Assembly (NCBI GenBank): GCA_016946835.1
Contig: JACVTC010000007.1
Location: forward strand, 687,501 to 751,500
Reading direction: 5' to 3'
Origin: Neocallimastix lanati (nom. inval.)
Lineage: Eukaryota; Neocallimastigomycota; Neocallimastigomycetes; Neocallimastigales; Neocallimastigaceae
DNA length: 64,000 nt
Below, in pieces: positions 40,581-53,961 of this stretch. How positions within the stretch are numbered: position 1 is the first letter of the stretch; the number at the start of each line of letters is the position of its first letter. The notes beneath the pieces are model-generated. The model was not told the DNA's origin and searched no databases. It was given only the letters and a program-made list of their open reading frames with translations. Made by a program: the position numbers and the translations under genes.

Positions 40581-41340
40581 AGGAAAAAAATAAAAAAATA
40601 TGCTATGTCTCTAAAATAAAAAAAAAAAAAAAAAAAAAAGATAAAAATAAGGATAACGTAGTAATCTCTAAACCTATAATCAAAATGACTTTTATGAAAA
40701 ATAATAATATTAAAAAAAATAATGATAATAAGAATTTTAATAATAAGAATTTATATGATCAAAGAATAAAAAAAAAGTAATACTAAATGTGTAAAATTTG
40801 AAATTTAATTTTATTGTACATAAAAATTTGGAATTCGAATCTGACTCGTTAGCTTAAGAAAATTTAGTTTTTATTACAATGGATAAGTAAAACTTACAAA
40901 GATATAGTAGAATTTTTTAGCAAATAAAATTTTATAATACTTTGTTAATGAAGAAATATTAGAAAATCAGTATTTTTAGTTTACTATTTAATTAACATTT
41001 TAATTAATATTTTTATTTTATTACAAATTTTATTTACAATTTTAAATATTAAATACTATATTAATAAATACATAGGATATATAATAATATTAATACCAAT
41101 AATATATAGTTCATATTGTTTATGATACAAATAATTTAGTTTTAAATATTTTTTTTTTTATATTCTAAAAAACTCTTTTTACATAATTAATATAAAAACA
41201 TATTATTTAATGTACTTAAATATGTATGATCCATAAAATCTCTTTTATATATATAACTATCGTTAAATTATGTATTATTATTTAAAAAAAAAGAGTCTTT
41301 CACTTCAAATAAATGAAGTTAGTAAATAAACAAAAGATCT
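39520..41340 (+). mobile_element. Possible LTR-retrotransposon fossil, broken
   Basis: Two diverged direct repeats (about 39528-39862 and 40945-41336) sharing TTTATGATACAAATAATTTA enclose about 1.1 kb. The enclosed part has a weak gag-like character near 40150-40520. It is old and clearly broken, with many breaks. The assignment rests on layout more than on sequence. Confidence 0.3.
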
Positions 41341-41391
41341 AATAAAAAATTATTAATATAAATTTTAATAATAAAAATGAACTTCCTGAAT

Positions 41392-41444
41392 GGGGAGTGT
41401 GCATTTCGAAAATTTTTATTACAAAAATTTGTATTTTGTTGTAT
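41392..41444 (+). repeat. MULE left terminal inverted repeat
   Basis: Begins GGGGAGTGTGCATTTCG. It matches the reverse complement of 46654-46706 with one or two small indels and few mismatches. Confidence 0.92.
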
Positions 41445-42246
41445 GGCTTAAATATTTTTAATTTTAAGCCACTTAATTTTATTAAAAATTTAATGAATAA
41501 TAATTAATTAATTAAATAAATAAAATTACAATTTTCAAAAATTTTCAAACACGTAATCTTACGTGGGGCGTATATCTAATTGTATCATAATTTTGTGGCT
41601 TTTTTCTACAATTTTTAAAAAGCCATATATTCACAATATGGCGTGAATAATAAATGTGGTGATATTTTACGACGAAAATTTATAAGCCACCAAGAATTTG
41701 GCGAAATTTAACTGGACGAAATTCAACTTTTGGCGAAATACAACACTTCAATAAATAATAATTAGGTTAGGTATTTCTATTTAACATTGAAAAATAAAAT
41801 AAAAATAAATAAACATTTTATTTTTTAATGCTTAAAAAATAAAATAAAAATAAGAAATAAGAAAACTTTTTTTTTAAACATTGAAAAATAAAATAAAAAT
41901 AAATAAACATTTTATTTTTTAAGCATCAAAAAATAAAAAAAAAAAAAATAAGAAATAAGAAAACTTCTTTTTTAAACATTAAAAAATAAAATAAAAATAA
42001 ATAAAAATTTATTTTTTAAGCATTAAAAAATAAAAAAAATAAAATAAAACAAAAAAATAAAAAATAAAAATAAAAATAAATAAATAAAATAGTAAATAAA
42101 GAAATAATAAATAATTAATAATTAAATAATTATTTAAATAATTATATAATTAATTAAAAAAGGTTTATTATTTTAAATATTAAAAAAAAAAAAAAAAAGT
42201 TTCAAAGCATTTATTAAAATATTTTATTAAAAAATTTTAATTATTA

Positions 42247-43687
42247 ATGGAAGACAATATAGAAATTGAAATAAGTGAAACAAATCGAGGAAATGAACAA
42301 ATTATTATTAATAAAAAACACAAATTTAATTTTTCATTTCAAAGGAAAGATAAATCAAAAATTTATAGATGCACTGAATATAAGACTTTAAATAAATGTA
42401 AATCTTTAATTATTTTAAATGATAAAAAGGAGGTTTTAAAATATGAAAGTTTACATAACCATCTCGAAAAAGAAATTGATGTGTCTATATCAGTAGCAAA
42501 GCATAAAATTAAGGAAGAAATTAAGAAAAATTCAATTCCTATGGATATAAAACCTAAACATATATTTAATGCCGTTTCTCAAGAAATGGGACTTATATGT
42601 CCCGAATATAGTACAATTAGATCCCAAATAATAAGAAATATAAATAAACAATTTCCTCCAAACATAAAAGGTTTTGATGATATTCCCATTGAATCAGAAT
42701 ATTATAAAATGAAAAGAAATGAAAATTTTATGATATTTAAAAATACTGATCTAATAATCTTTCAATCACCATTCCAAGCATATTTATTTTCGAATTATCA
42801 TAAAAATATATTTGCGGACGGTACATTTTATGCAGCACCGAAATTTAGTTATCAGTTATTTATAACAAGAACTTATGTTGGGGAATTTAATATGCTTTAC
42901 ACTACTTCCATTTCTATATTAAAAAATAAAAAACAATCTACATATGAAACATTATTTAAAGAAATAAAAAAAAAAATGCAAATAAATTTAGGAGTAATAC
43001 ATTAATTACTACAATTAATTTTCATTGTGATTTTGAACAAGGTATATCTAATGCCGCAAAAAAAGTTTTTCCCAATATAAATATTAAATATTGTGTTTGG
43101 CATTACAAAAGATCATTAGAAAAACAAAAAAATATATTATGTTATCATGAAGTGAAGAATAATAATGATATATATATTTATTATAAAGCTATTTCGAACT
43201 TACCGTTTATAAACCCTAACTATATATTTGATATTTATATTATAATAAAAAGAATTTATCAAAAAAAAAAGTATAATAATTTTCTGCAATTTTTAGAATA
43301 TTTTAATAAAAATTATTTACTTAAGTATAATGTTAATAATTGGAATTATTATGAAAATATAGAGCATTTAACAAACAATGCATCAGAATCTTATAATAGC
43401 TACTTAAATAATATATTTCCAAATAAACCTTTATTTTATAAATTAATATATATATTAAAAGAAGAAGAAAACTTATCTTATAATGATTATCAAAGGAGAA
43501 CTAAAGGAAATTGGAAAAAAAAAAGCAAAAAATATTTAGTGCAAATGATGAAATTAAAATTTTAATTGAAAATTACAAAAGTAAGGAAATAAATTTATTT
43601 TATAATGGATGCAACAGAAATGAATTAATTAAATTATGGAAAGAATGTTTAATTGATTTAAACGATATAAATATTAATTTAAAATAA
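42247..43687 (+). pseudogene. MULE transposase with FLYWCH zinc finger, frameshifted
   Basis: The first frame (42247-43005) has a FLYWCH-type finger: FSFQRKDKSKIYRC with Cys42, Cys51, His70 and His72. The MULE catalytic domain begins at IFADGTFYAAPKFSYQLF, with catalytic Asp191. Shortly after 43005 the frame changes, and the continuation holds FHCDFEQGISNAAKKVFP (second Asp) and CVWHY, then TNNASESYN at about 43369-43395, which matches the MULE C-terminal conserved block. A second frame change near 43515-43535 leads to the end at 43687. In the family the DDE nuclease cuts at the inverted repeats. At least two frameshifts mean this copy is dead. FLYWCH-MULE fusions are known in animals and fungi. 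Confidence 0.88.
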
Positions 43688-43909
43688 ATAATCTTAATTT
43701 AAAAAAATGCTAGAAAAATAAAAATTTATTTATTTTAAATTTATATTTATAATCGTTTAAATAATAATTAAATAATCTTAATTTAAAAAAATGCTAGAAA
43801 AATACAAATTTATTTACCTATTGTGTTTATTTAATAATCTTAATAGAAATTATCTTTTAGTTATTTTTATTAAGTAATTTATAACTAAAACCGATTTATT
43901 TGATACTAG

Positions 43910-44195
43910 TTAAAATTTTATTAATATCAATATCAATATTATATAATTATAAATTTTATTAATATCAATATCAATATTATATAATTATAAATTTTATTAA
44001 TATCAATATCAATATTATATAATTATAAATTTTATTAATATCAATATCAATATTATATAATTATAAATTTTATTAATATCAATATCAATATTATATAATT
44101 ATAAATTTTATTAATATCAATATCAATATTATATAATTATAAATTTTATTAATATCAATATCAATATTATATAATTATATATTTTATTAATATCA
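43910..44195. repeat. 38-bp tandem repeat, about 7.5 units, inside the MULE
   Basis: Near-perfect units containing TTATTAATATCAATATCAAT with a period of 38 bp, downstream of the transposase. Confidence 0.95.
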
Positions 44196-44639
44196 ATATA
44201 CTTTTCAAAATTAATTATGGTATTAAAAATATTAAATTCAATAAAAGATTTTTATTATTTTATTAAAATTATAATTGTTATTATTATATTTTAATAATAA
44301 TTGATTCATATTGATCAAACATTATAAATATTACTATGCAAATAATTAATTATTTTAATAGGATCAATTATTCAACTCTTATTGTTTTAATTTTTAATTC
44401 TTATATCATTTAAATTAATATATATATATATATCGTTTATGAAAATATGAATTATAAATAATTAAAATTATTTACTTTTCATTTAAATTTTTTTATTTAC
44501 TATAATAAAATATAATAATTAAAAGACAAACGTTATTATAACTAATTTTTTTTTTAGAAAAATAAATGAAAAAAATTAAAATATATAAGATTCCTATATA
44601 TATAAAATAATTATTATATTTTATTTTATTATATATTTA

Positions 44640-46360
44640 TTTTATTTTATTTTATTTTATTTTATTTTATTTTATTTTATTTTATTTTATTATTTTTTTT
44701 TTTTTTTGTATTTTATTTTATTTTATTTTATTTTATTCAATCTGTACTTATATTTATGTTTCTACTATTCATTTTATTTTATTTTATTTTATTTTATTTT
44801 ATTTTATTTTATTCAATCTGTACTTTATTTTTAATATTCTACTATTTATTTTATTTTATTTTATTTTATTTTATTCAATCTGTACTTTATTTTTAATATT
44901 CTACTATTTATTTTATTTTATTTTATTTTATTTTATTCAATCTGTACTTTATTTTTAATATTCTACTATTTATTTTATTTTATTTTATTTTATTTTATTT
45001 TATTTTATTTTATTCAATCTGTACTTATATTTATGTTTCTACTATTCATTTTATTTTATTTTATTTTATTTTATTTTATAATATTTTATTTTATTTTATT
45101 TTATTCAATCTGTACTTATATTTATGTTTCTACTATTCATTTTATTTTATTTTATTTTATTTTATAATATTTTATTTTATTTTATTTTATTCAATCTGTA
45201 CTTTATTTTTAATATTCTACTATTTATTTTATTTTATTTTATTTTATTTTATTTTATTTTATTTTATTTTATTTTATTTTATTCAATCTGTACTTATATT
45301 TATGTTTCTACTATTCATTTTATTTTATTTTATTTTATTCAATCTGTACTTATATTTATGTTTCTACTATTTATTTTATTTTATTTTATTTTATTTTATT
45401 CAATCTGTACTTATATTTATGTTTCTACTATTCATTTTATTTTATTTTATTTTATTCAATCTGTACTTATATTTATGTTTCTACTATTTATTTTATTTTA
45501 TTTTATTTTATTTTATTTTATTCAATCTGTACTTTATTTTTAATATTCTACTATTTATTTTATTTTATTTTATTTTATTTTATTCAATCTGTACTTATAT
45601 TTATGTTTCTACTATTCATTTTATTTTATTTTATTTTATTTTATTTTATAATATTTTATTTTATTTTATTTTATTCAATCTGTACTTATATTTATGTTTC
45701 TACTATTCATTTTATTTTATTTTATTTTATTTTATAATATTTTATTTTATTTTATTTTATTCAATCTGTACTTATATATATGTTTCTACTATTTATTTTA
45801 TTTTATTTTATTTTATTTTATAATATTTTATTTTATTTTATTTTATTCAATCTGTACTTATATTTATGTTTCTACTATTTATTTTATTTTATTTTATTTT
45901 ATTTTATTTTATTCAATCTGTACTTTATTTTTAATATTCTACTATTTATTTTATTTTATTTTATTTTATTTTATTCAATCTGTACTTTCTTATTTAATAT
46001 TCTACTTTTTATTTTATTTTATTATATTTTATTTTATTCAATCTGTACTTATATTTATGTTTCTACTATTTATTTTATTTTATTTTATTTTATTTTATTC
46101 AATCTGTACTTATATTTATGTTTCTACTATTCATTTTATTTTATTTTATTTTATTCAATCTGTACTTATATTTATGTTTCTACTATTTATTTTATTTTAT
46201 TTTATTTTATTTTATTTTATTCAATCTGTACTTTATTTTTAATATTCTACTATTTATTTTATTTTATTTTATTTTATTTTATTCAATCTGTACTTTCTTA
46301 TTTAATATTCTACTTTTTATTTTATTTTATTATATTTTATTTTATTCAATCTGCATTTTC
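44640..46360. repeat. Compound minisatellite of about 24 units inside the MULE
   Basis: Units of 58-90 bp alternate a variable (TTTTA)n stretch with a core CAATCTGTACTT that is followed by one of two variants: TATATTTATGTTTCTACTAT or a form with TTTTAATATTCTAC. The last core is changed to CTGCATTT. Five overlapping open frames here are artefacts of the repeat. Confidence 0.95.
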
Positions 46361-46455
46361 TGTTGATAATATAAACAAGGTATTAATGTATTAATAATAA
46401 TTAATAATATTTAAAATAAAATAAAAAAAATATAATAATTATTTTATATACGTAG

Positions 46456-46460
<5 letters not shown>

Positions 46461-46502
<42 letters not shown>
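46461..46502. repeat. (AT)n run
   Basis: About 20 AT dinucleotides, seen directly. Confidence 0.95.
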
Positions 46503-46504
<2 letters not shown>

Positions 46505-46653
46505 TTAATTTTCTAAAAAAAATTTTTTTAGTCATAATAAACGTTTGTCTTAATTATTTTTATTATTATTTAAAAATTTATTTATTCATTTATAATTTAT
46601 TCATTCATTTATTTATTTATCACATTATAATACGCCATGTTTTCCGAAATACA

Positions 46654-46706
46654 ATACAACAAAATACAAATTTATGTAATAAAAATTTTCGAAATGACAC
46701 ACCCCC
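46654..46706 (-). repeat. MULE right terminal inverted repeat
   Basis: Reversed it begins GGGGGTGTGTCATTTCG and then follows the left repeat to TTTGTTGTAT. Confidence 0.92.
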
Positions 46707-46756
46707 TTCCTGAATGTGTTGCATTTAGAAACGTGGCTTATGAATTAAAGCTTAAT

Positions 46757-46960
46757 CGTAATTTATATAGTTTATGATACAAATAATATAGTTTTTATAA
46801 GCCTCTTTTATATTATTAAATCATGCATTTAATATAATAAATATGTATGTTCCATTGAATTTAATTTTTATGAATATCAAAATATTAAAAAATGTGTTAT
46901 TGTTAAAAAAAAAGGTTCTTTGATAAAAACTAAAATTTTAGTAAAAAGTAAATATTTACA
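46757..46960 (+). repeat. Third copy of the 39.6/41.1-kb dispersed repeat
   Basis: Shares GTTTATGATACAAATAAT, CTCTTTTATAT and ATATGTATG in the same order and spacing as 39655-39870 and 41110-41330. It could be a lone terminal repeat of the same fossil family. Confidence 0.5.
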
Positions 46961-46989
46961 GTCTTTTAATTTTTTTCTTGAAATAATTG

Positions 46990-47134
<145 letters not shown>

Positions 47135-48113
47135 TATGAAATAAATATATATATATATATATTTTTAAATTTCGAACATCAAAAAAAAATTTTTCCTAAA
47201 TACTTCATTATTGTTATTTTAAAAAAAAAATGAATTAAATAAATAACTAAACATTAAATAATAAAAAATAAATATTTTTTATTTTTAACCATTGGAAAAT
47301 AGAAAAAAATCCATAAGTTGAAAAAAGTAAAACAAATAAAGGAAAAGAATTATTATAAAAAAAAAATGTAAAAAAATATATTGTTTATAGGGAAGTGGTT
47401 TATATAAGTACGTCTCATTTTATTTAAAGCCACGTTCTGGAATTCCCAATAAAGATGTTTTTATTATTCTAATCCTTATTCAGTTACTAGTTTTTAATTT
47501 GAAATTAAAGCTGAATTTATAAAGGAAAAAAAATATATATATATATATATAAATCTTTTTTCATTATTATTACTATTATTTCTATTAAATATTTATGTTC
47601 TATTTATAAATTTTAAATAATTACAATCATAATAATAATAGTATTAAAAGATTATTAAAATTTAAATACGATTTTTTTTTTTTTTTACTATTTACTATAT
47701 TACTATATTACTATATATATATATATTTTTTTTTTTATTATACAATTTTTAATACATATGAACTTTAAGTTTTATTCTATAATTTTTATTTTTTAATAAT
47801 CATGAATTTTTAAAATTTAATTTCAAACCTTTTTATTTTTTTTAATTCTTTTTTTTTTATTCAATTATTTTTTATTGATAATATAGTTTTAAATATAAAA
47901 ATTATTTTTATTGTTAAGTTCATTATTGTTGTTTTATATAAAATAATTTAATAGTAATTAATAAAATTAATATGTAATAATAGTTTATAAAATTAATAAA
48001 TAATAAGTAATTAATAAGTAATTATAATAAATACAATAAATTTAGTAAACAAGCTAATAAAACAATAAATACAATAATGATGTATATATTCATAATTATT
48101 TACAATTTAATCT

Positions 48114-48166
<53 letters not shown>

Positions 48167-51100
48167 TTTTGAATATTTAAAAAAAAAAAAAAAAAAAAAA
48201 AAGAGTAAAAAAGTTAAGGAAGTGATGATAATATAAAGAAATTAGCTTATAATTAATACTGTTACTATAATTATCATATAGTAAATTTTATATAATTGTT
48301 AATATTGCTATAACGCTATAATGATAAATGAATATTAAAAAAAAAAGAAATAAAAGTTTTTAACTTTAAATTTCTCTAAATTATTTAGTTATTTATAATT
48401 ATAATTATTTGTATTTATTTTAAGTTCCAATTTTTCATTATTTTAATTCTAAGCAATTATTATTACATGTAAGAAATATATAATATTAGTTAAAATATAA
48501 TACTTTAATATTGATATTTTTTTATAAAACTTATAATTATTATATATAAATAATTTATGAAAGTATTAATGATATTGAATAAAAAATATATTCTATAAAT
48601 ATTATGAAAATGATAGTATTCATCTTTATCAATGTTTAACAACAAAAGCATTGTTTATTTCGAATTAATTTTAACTTTACTTTCTTATTTTATTATCTCC
48701 ACTTTCATTTTTTGACAACTTAATATATTATTTTATTATAGTTATTTTAATTAGTGATTTATAAATATTCAATATTTAGTAATGATCTTATGTACATTAT
48801 TTTTTACGTAATTTCATATTCCTACCATATTAGGAAAAGATTGCGATCGAAAAAAATAATAATAATGAAGAAATAAAATTAAATTAAATATATAAAATAA
48901 ATTAAACACTTTAGCCAATAATATTCTAAAATTTCATATTATCCGTTATTTTAAAAAAAAAAGAAAAAAAAGGAAAACAAAGATAATTGTATTAAATTAG
49001 TCATATATTAATCAAATATATAAAATATATCAATAATATATTATTTAATAAAGTTTATTGATTTTTATAATTTAAAAAATATATATATAAAAAATCGGTC
49101 TTATTTATATAATTTTAATATTTTAATTTTTTTTTTTTTTTTTACTCGCTAAATTTCATTTATTTATTATATAATAATGTATAAATTATGAATATATTTA
49201 ATTATTAGTAAATTTATATTATTAATATATCAATACATATGGAATGCTTTGAAGTTTATTAATATGTTATTTATGTATTTATTTAAATATATATTAAATT
49301 ATTTATTTAAATAATTATATATCTATTTATTAATTTATTAACTTTTATAATTTATAATTTATAATTTAATTCTTTTTGTTTATGATGTAATTAAAAAAAA
49401 AAAAATAATCTTACCACTCTTTTTTTTTTATCTGTGCTTTGCCAACAATAAATAATATAAGAAAAAATTTTTTATATATGTATAAGATTAAGTGTTTTAT
49501 TAGTTATCCATTATTTAAAATAAGATATGAAAAATAAGTTAATGAAATATACATAAAAGTAAAAATAATGAGAAAAATAAATAAAACATATTAACATTGA
49601 AATAAAAAATATCTTTTAAAATTTATTTTGTATAAAATATTTTTCATATAATATAAATTATGTAATAATATAATAGTTAATCGTTTAAAAAGAAGATTAT
49701 TTTTTTCTATTTATAAATTTCTATATATGTATTAATTAACTTTTTTTAAAATATTTTATTTTATTATAATATTATTGATGTATATTGTTAAATACACAAT
49801 AATAAACAATAAACAATAAATAATAAATAATTGAATAATAAATAATAAATAATAAATAATAAATAATAAATAAATAATAAATATTTGAATAATAAATAAA
49901 TAATAAATAATTGAATAATAATTGAATAATAAATAATTGTATAATAAATAATAAATAATAAATAATAAATAATAAATAATAAATAATAAATAATTAATAA
50001 TAAATAATAAATAATATATAATAAATAATAAATAATAAATAATAAATAATAAATAATAAATAATAAATAATTAATAATAAATGATTAATATCATTATATG
50101 TATTATGAACAAATAAAAAAATAATGATACAATTTTAGTCATTAATGTAATAATATATTGCAATTATAAGAAATTTATATTTTATGAAAAAAGTTTTTTA
50201 AACCTTTTTTTATATACAGTATTAAACGTTCATATAAGGAAATTTACAATTAACAATATTACATTTTGTATTTTTAAAAAAAAAAGATATTAATGGATGA
50301 TTAAATATATCTAAATAGAAATATTGATAAAAAAGAAAGTGTTTTATGTTATATATATTTCTCCTTATTTTATTTTATTTTTTTATTTTTATTAACGGGT
50401 AATAATATTTTTTTTTATTTAATTATATTTTTTATATAAATTTTATATTTTTTTATGTAATTTTTATATTTTAATTTTCAATGTTAAATGAGGATTTTCC
50501 CATTTGATATAAATATATAATAACAAGATTAAAAAGTTTTTTATTATTGTATAAATTTTATTTTTTCCTTAAATCTTTTTTTTTTTTTTTTTGTAAATAT
50601 ATATTATTTATTTTTAAATATTTATTATTTAATTTTAAATATTTATTATTTAATTTTAAATATTTAAATAGATATTTAAGAATATTTATAAATGGTTAAT
50701 AAAAATACATATAAAGTTTGAGTGGTTGATATGAATTTAAAATAGAAAAAATAGAAAAAAAAGAAAAAAAAAAAGAAAATATTTTTATTTATTTATTCAT
50801 TTATTTTTAAAATTTTATTAATTAATAAAAAAAAATTATTTATTTAATAATTAATTATAATATTACTTTGTATTAATTTAATTATTATTTATTTATTCAT
50901 TAGATTACTTTTTTTTTTATAACCTTTTAATGGTTAGATTTATTCAAATATCTTTATTATAATATATTAATATAATTAATTTTAAATATAATAATATATG
51001 ATATAATATATTGTACAATAAATAAATAATATAAATTAATATATTAACTACTAAATTTGATATATTTTTTTTTCATTTTTTTTATATTTAATTATATAAT

Positions 51101-51400
51101 TTTTTTTCATTTTTTAATTATTATTTATTTATAAATATATATAATATATATATTTATAATATCATAATAAATAATAATAATTAAACAGGAATGATAAACG
51201 ATAAAAAAAAAAAGGAATATCAAATTAATTTAATATATTATAAAATATATTAGTACATAATTATTAATATATTAAATATTTATGTTATTTACTTATAGAA
51301 ATAAGTCTCTACATTATATATATTAAAATGTGGGTAATACTTTTGAAAACTTTAAATTTGGTTTTTTATATATAAAGACTTAATATACTCAATAAAATTT
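47135..51400. other. Gene desert with simple repeats
   Basis: No coding region. It holds a T tract of nearly 50 bp at 48117-48164 followed by an A tract at 48179-48202, an AATAAATAAT-type array at about 49800-50085 and AT-rich sequence. Confidence 0.7.
49800..50088. repeat. AATAAATAAT-type imperfect tandem array
   Basis: Mainly 7-bp AATAATA-like units with several variants, over almost 290 bp. Confidence 0.85.
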
Positions 51401-51540
51401 CTTTTTTTCTTCACACTTATTTATTATAATTAATTATTTATTATAATTTTATATTAAAAAAATTTATTTTCTTTTTGTAATATACCAATTTTTTTAATTA
51501 AATAATTTTTTTATTATAAATAGAAAATTTTTTAATAAAA

Positions 51541-53961
51541 ATGGAAAGTTTAACTTTATGTCAAGTTAATAACACTCTTGCTAAGTCAGTTTCAGTTAAT
51601 GCTGTTGCTGCTACTAAGGTCGCTGGTGTTAGAATCAGCAAGCCATCCCGTGCTATCCACACTACTCCAATGACTACTACTAGTCTTAAGGTTGCCAAGA
51701 AGGCTGCCTTCAGTCAATCTAAGACCTACGCCACTGCTCCATGCATTACCAACGATGCTGCTGCCAAGAGTGAAATCGATGTTGAAGGTTGGATTAAGAA
51801 GCACTACACTCCATACGAAGGTGATGCTTCCTTCCTTGCTGGTCCAACTGAAAAGACTAAGAAGCTTTTTGCTAAGGCTGAAGAATACTTAGCCAAGGAA
51901 CGTGCTAACGGTGGTTTATACGATGTTGACCCACATACTCCATCTACTATTACCTCTCACAAGCCAGGTTACCTTGACAAAGAAAACGAAGTTATCTACG
52001 GTTACCAAACTGATGTTCCTCTTAAGAGAGCTATCAAGCCATTCGGTGGTGTTAACATGGTTAGGAACGCTCTTAAGGCTGTTAACGTTCCAATGGATAA
52101 GGAAGTTGAACACATTTTCACTGATTACCGTAAGACTCACAACACTGCTGTCTTTGATATCTACTCTAAGGAAATGAGAGCTGGTCGTTCCAACGCTATT
52201 ATGACTGGTTTACCAGATGGTTACGGTCGTGGTCGTATTATTGGTGATTACCGTCGTGTTGCCCTTTACGGTACTGACCGTCTTATTGCTCAAAAGCAAA
52301 AGGATAAGGAAGAATTACAAAAGAGACAAATGGATGAACCAACTATGAAATTAATTGGTGAAGTTGCTGACCAAATTAAGGCTCTTAAGCAACTTACTCA
52401 AATGGCTAAGACTTACGGTATTGATATTTCTAAGCCAGCTAAGAATGCCAGAGAAGCCACTCAATTTGTTTACTTCGGTTACTTAGGTTCTATCAAGGAA
52501 CAAGATGGTGCTGCCATGTCTCTTGGTCGTGTTGATGCTTTCCTTGATTGTTTCTTCGAAAACGATTTAAAGAACGGTGTTCTTGATGAAGCTCATGCCC
52601 AAGAAATCATTGATAACCTTATCTTAAAGTTACGTTTTGCTCGTCACTTACGTACTCCAGAATACAACGATTTATTCGCTGGTGATCCAACCTGGGTTAC
52701 TATGTCTCTCGGTGGTACTGGTTCCGATGGTCGTACCTTAGTTACTAAGACTTCTTACCGTGTTCTTAACACTCTTTACAATTTAGGTCCAGCTCCAGAA
52801 CCAAACATTACTGTTCTCTGGAACAAGAACCTTCCAAAGAACTTCAAGGACTTCGCCACTAAGGTTTCTATTGATACTTCTTCAATTCAATACGAATCTG
52901 ATGCCCTTATGTCTGCTAGATTCGGTGATGATTACGGAATTGCTTGCTGTGTCTCTGCCATGAGAATTGGTAAGGATATGCAATTCTTCGGTGCTCGTTG
53001 TAACCTTGCTAAGCTTATGCTTTACGTCCTCAACCACGGTAAGGATGAAAGAACTGGTAAGCAAGTTGGTCCAGACTTCGGTCCAGTTCCAGAAGGTCCA
53101 ATTCCATTCGACTGGATGTGGGAAACTTACGACAAGGCCATGGACTGGATTGCCAAGCTTTACGTTAACACCATGAACGTTATTCACTTCTGTCATGACC
53201 AATACTGTTACGAATCCCTTCAAATGGCTCTTCACGATACCGATGTCCGTCGTCTTATGGCTTTCGGTGTTGCTGGTCTTTCTGTTGTTGCTGATTCCTT
53301 CTCTGCTATTAAGTACGCTAAGGTTACTCCAATCCGTGATCCAAAGACCGGTTTAACTGTTGACTTCAAGATTGAAGGTGACTTCCCAAAATTCGGTAAT
53401 GATGATGACCGTGTCGATTTCTTCGCTCGTACCGTTACTGACAAGCTTATCACTAAGTTAAGAAAGACTCCAACTTACCGTGGCGCTATCCACACTCTTT
53501 CTATTCTTACTATTACTTCTAACGTCGTTTACGGTAAGAAGACCGGTTCTACTCCAGATGGTCGTAAGGCTGGTCAACCATTCGCTCCAGGTTGTAACCC
53601 AATGCACGGTCGTGAATTCTCTGGTGCCGTTGCTTCTCTTTCTTCTGTTGCCAAGGTTAACTACGATTCTTGTATGGATGGTATTTCTAACACCTTCTCT
53701 ATTGTTCCAAACACTATTGGTAAGACTTTACAAGAACGTCAAGGTAACCTTTCTGGTTTATTAGATGGTTACTTCAGCAAGGGTGCTCACCATCTTAATG
53801 TTAACGTTCTTAAGCGTGAAACCTTAGAAGATGCTATGGCTCACCCAGAAAACTATCCAAACCTTACCATTCGTGTTTCTGGTTACGCTGTTAACTTCGT
53901 TAAGTTAACTCCAGCTCAACAAAAGGAAGTTATTGCTCGTACCTTCCACGAAAAGATGTAA
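51541..53961 (+). CDS. pfl: Pyruvate formate-lyase (formate C-acetyltransferase), with N-terminal organelle-type extension
   Basis: 806 residues, no intron. It converts pyruvate and CoA to acetyl-CoA and formate by a glycyl radical mechanism. The catalytic cysteines are Cys469-Cys470 in GIACCVSAM and the radical glycine is Gly781 in RVSGYAV; E. coli PFL (759-760 residues) has them at 418/419 and 734. The surplus of about 47-50 residues is N-terminal. It is rich in Ser, Thr, Ala, Lys and Arg with almost no acidic residues (for example [17 protein letters not shown]), fitting a hydrogenosomal targeting sequence, though the cytosol also holds PFL in these fungi. An activating enzyme is needed by known biology; none is in this window. 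The family in anaerobic fungi is considered of bacterial origin. Third codon positions are strongly biased (GGT, GCT, AAG, CCA), fitting very high expression, and GC content jumps relative to the flanks. Confidence 0.98.
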   Translation: MESLTLCQVNNTLAKSVSVNAVAATKVAGVRISKPSRAIHTTPMTTTSLKVAKKAAFSQSKTYATAPCITNDAAAKSEIDVEGWIKKHYTPYEGDASFLAGPTEKTKKLFAKAEEYLAKERANGGLYDVDPHTPSTITSHKPGYLDKENEVIYGYQTDVPLKRAIKPFGGVNMVRNALKAVNVPMDKEVEHIFTDYRKTHNTAVFDIYSKEMRAGRSNAIMTGLPDGYGRGRIIGDYRRVALYGTDRLIAQKQKDKEELQKRQMDEPTMKLIGEVADQIKALKQLTQMAKTYGIDISKPAKNAREATQFVYFGYLGSIKEQDGAAMSLGRVDAFLDCFFENDLKNGVLDEAHAQEIIDNLILKLRFARHLRTPEYNDLFAGDPTWVTMSLGGTGSDGRTLVTKTSYRVLNTLYNLGPAPEPNITVLWNKNLPKNFKDFATKVSIDTSSIQYESDALMSARFGDDYGIACCVSAMRIGKDMQFFGARCNLAKLMLYVLNHGKDERTGKQVGPDFGPVPEGPIPFDWMWETYDKAMDWIAKLYVNTMNVIHFCHDQYCYESLQMALHDTDVRRLMAFGVAGLSVVADSFSAIKYAKVTPIRDPKTGLTVDFKIEGDFPKFGNDDDRVDFFARTVTDKLITKLRKTPTYRGAIHTLSILTITSNVVYGKKTGSTPDGRKAGQPFAPGCNPMHGREFSGAVASLSSVAKVNYDSCMDGISNTFSIVPNTIGKTLQERQGNLSGLLDGYFSKGAHHLNVNVLKRETLEDAMAHPENYPNLTIRVSGYAVNFVKLTPAQQKEVIARTFHEKM

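Larger units (their letters stand above)
41392..46706 (+). mobile_element. Mutator-like DNA transposon (MULE), complete ends
   Basis: A 5.3-kb element with a 9-bp TSD TTCCTGAAT (41383-41391 and 46707-46715) and terminal inverted repeats of about 53 bp (41392-41444 and 46654-46706), both holding CATTTCGAAAATTTTTATTA. Subterminal units like TTGGCGAAAT..CAACTT occur near 41690-41750. Inside are one transposase gene on the plus strand and two tandem arrays. A TSD of 9 bp and long inverted repeats are typical of MULEs. Confidence 0.93.

Noticed and set aside
44640-46360. Possible CRISPR array (repeated CAATCTGTAC core)
   Set aside because: The spacers are themselves variable lengths of one pentamer, the genome is eukaryotic and no cas gene is present. 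It is a minisatellite.
45124-46394. Several overlapping open frames of 82-204 codons rich in Phe, Leu, Ile and Tyr
   Set aside because: They are the three frames of a TTTTA-based minisatellite inside the MULE and have no independent coding signal.
51592-53764. Many open frames on both strands within pfl
   Set aside because: They are shadows of a long, codon-biased gene with few stops in other frames.
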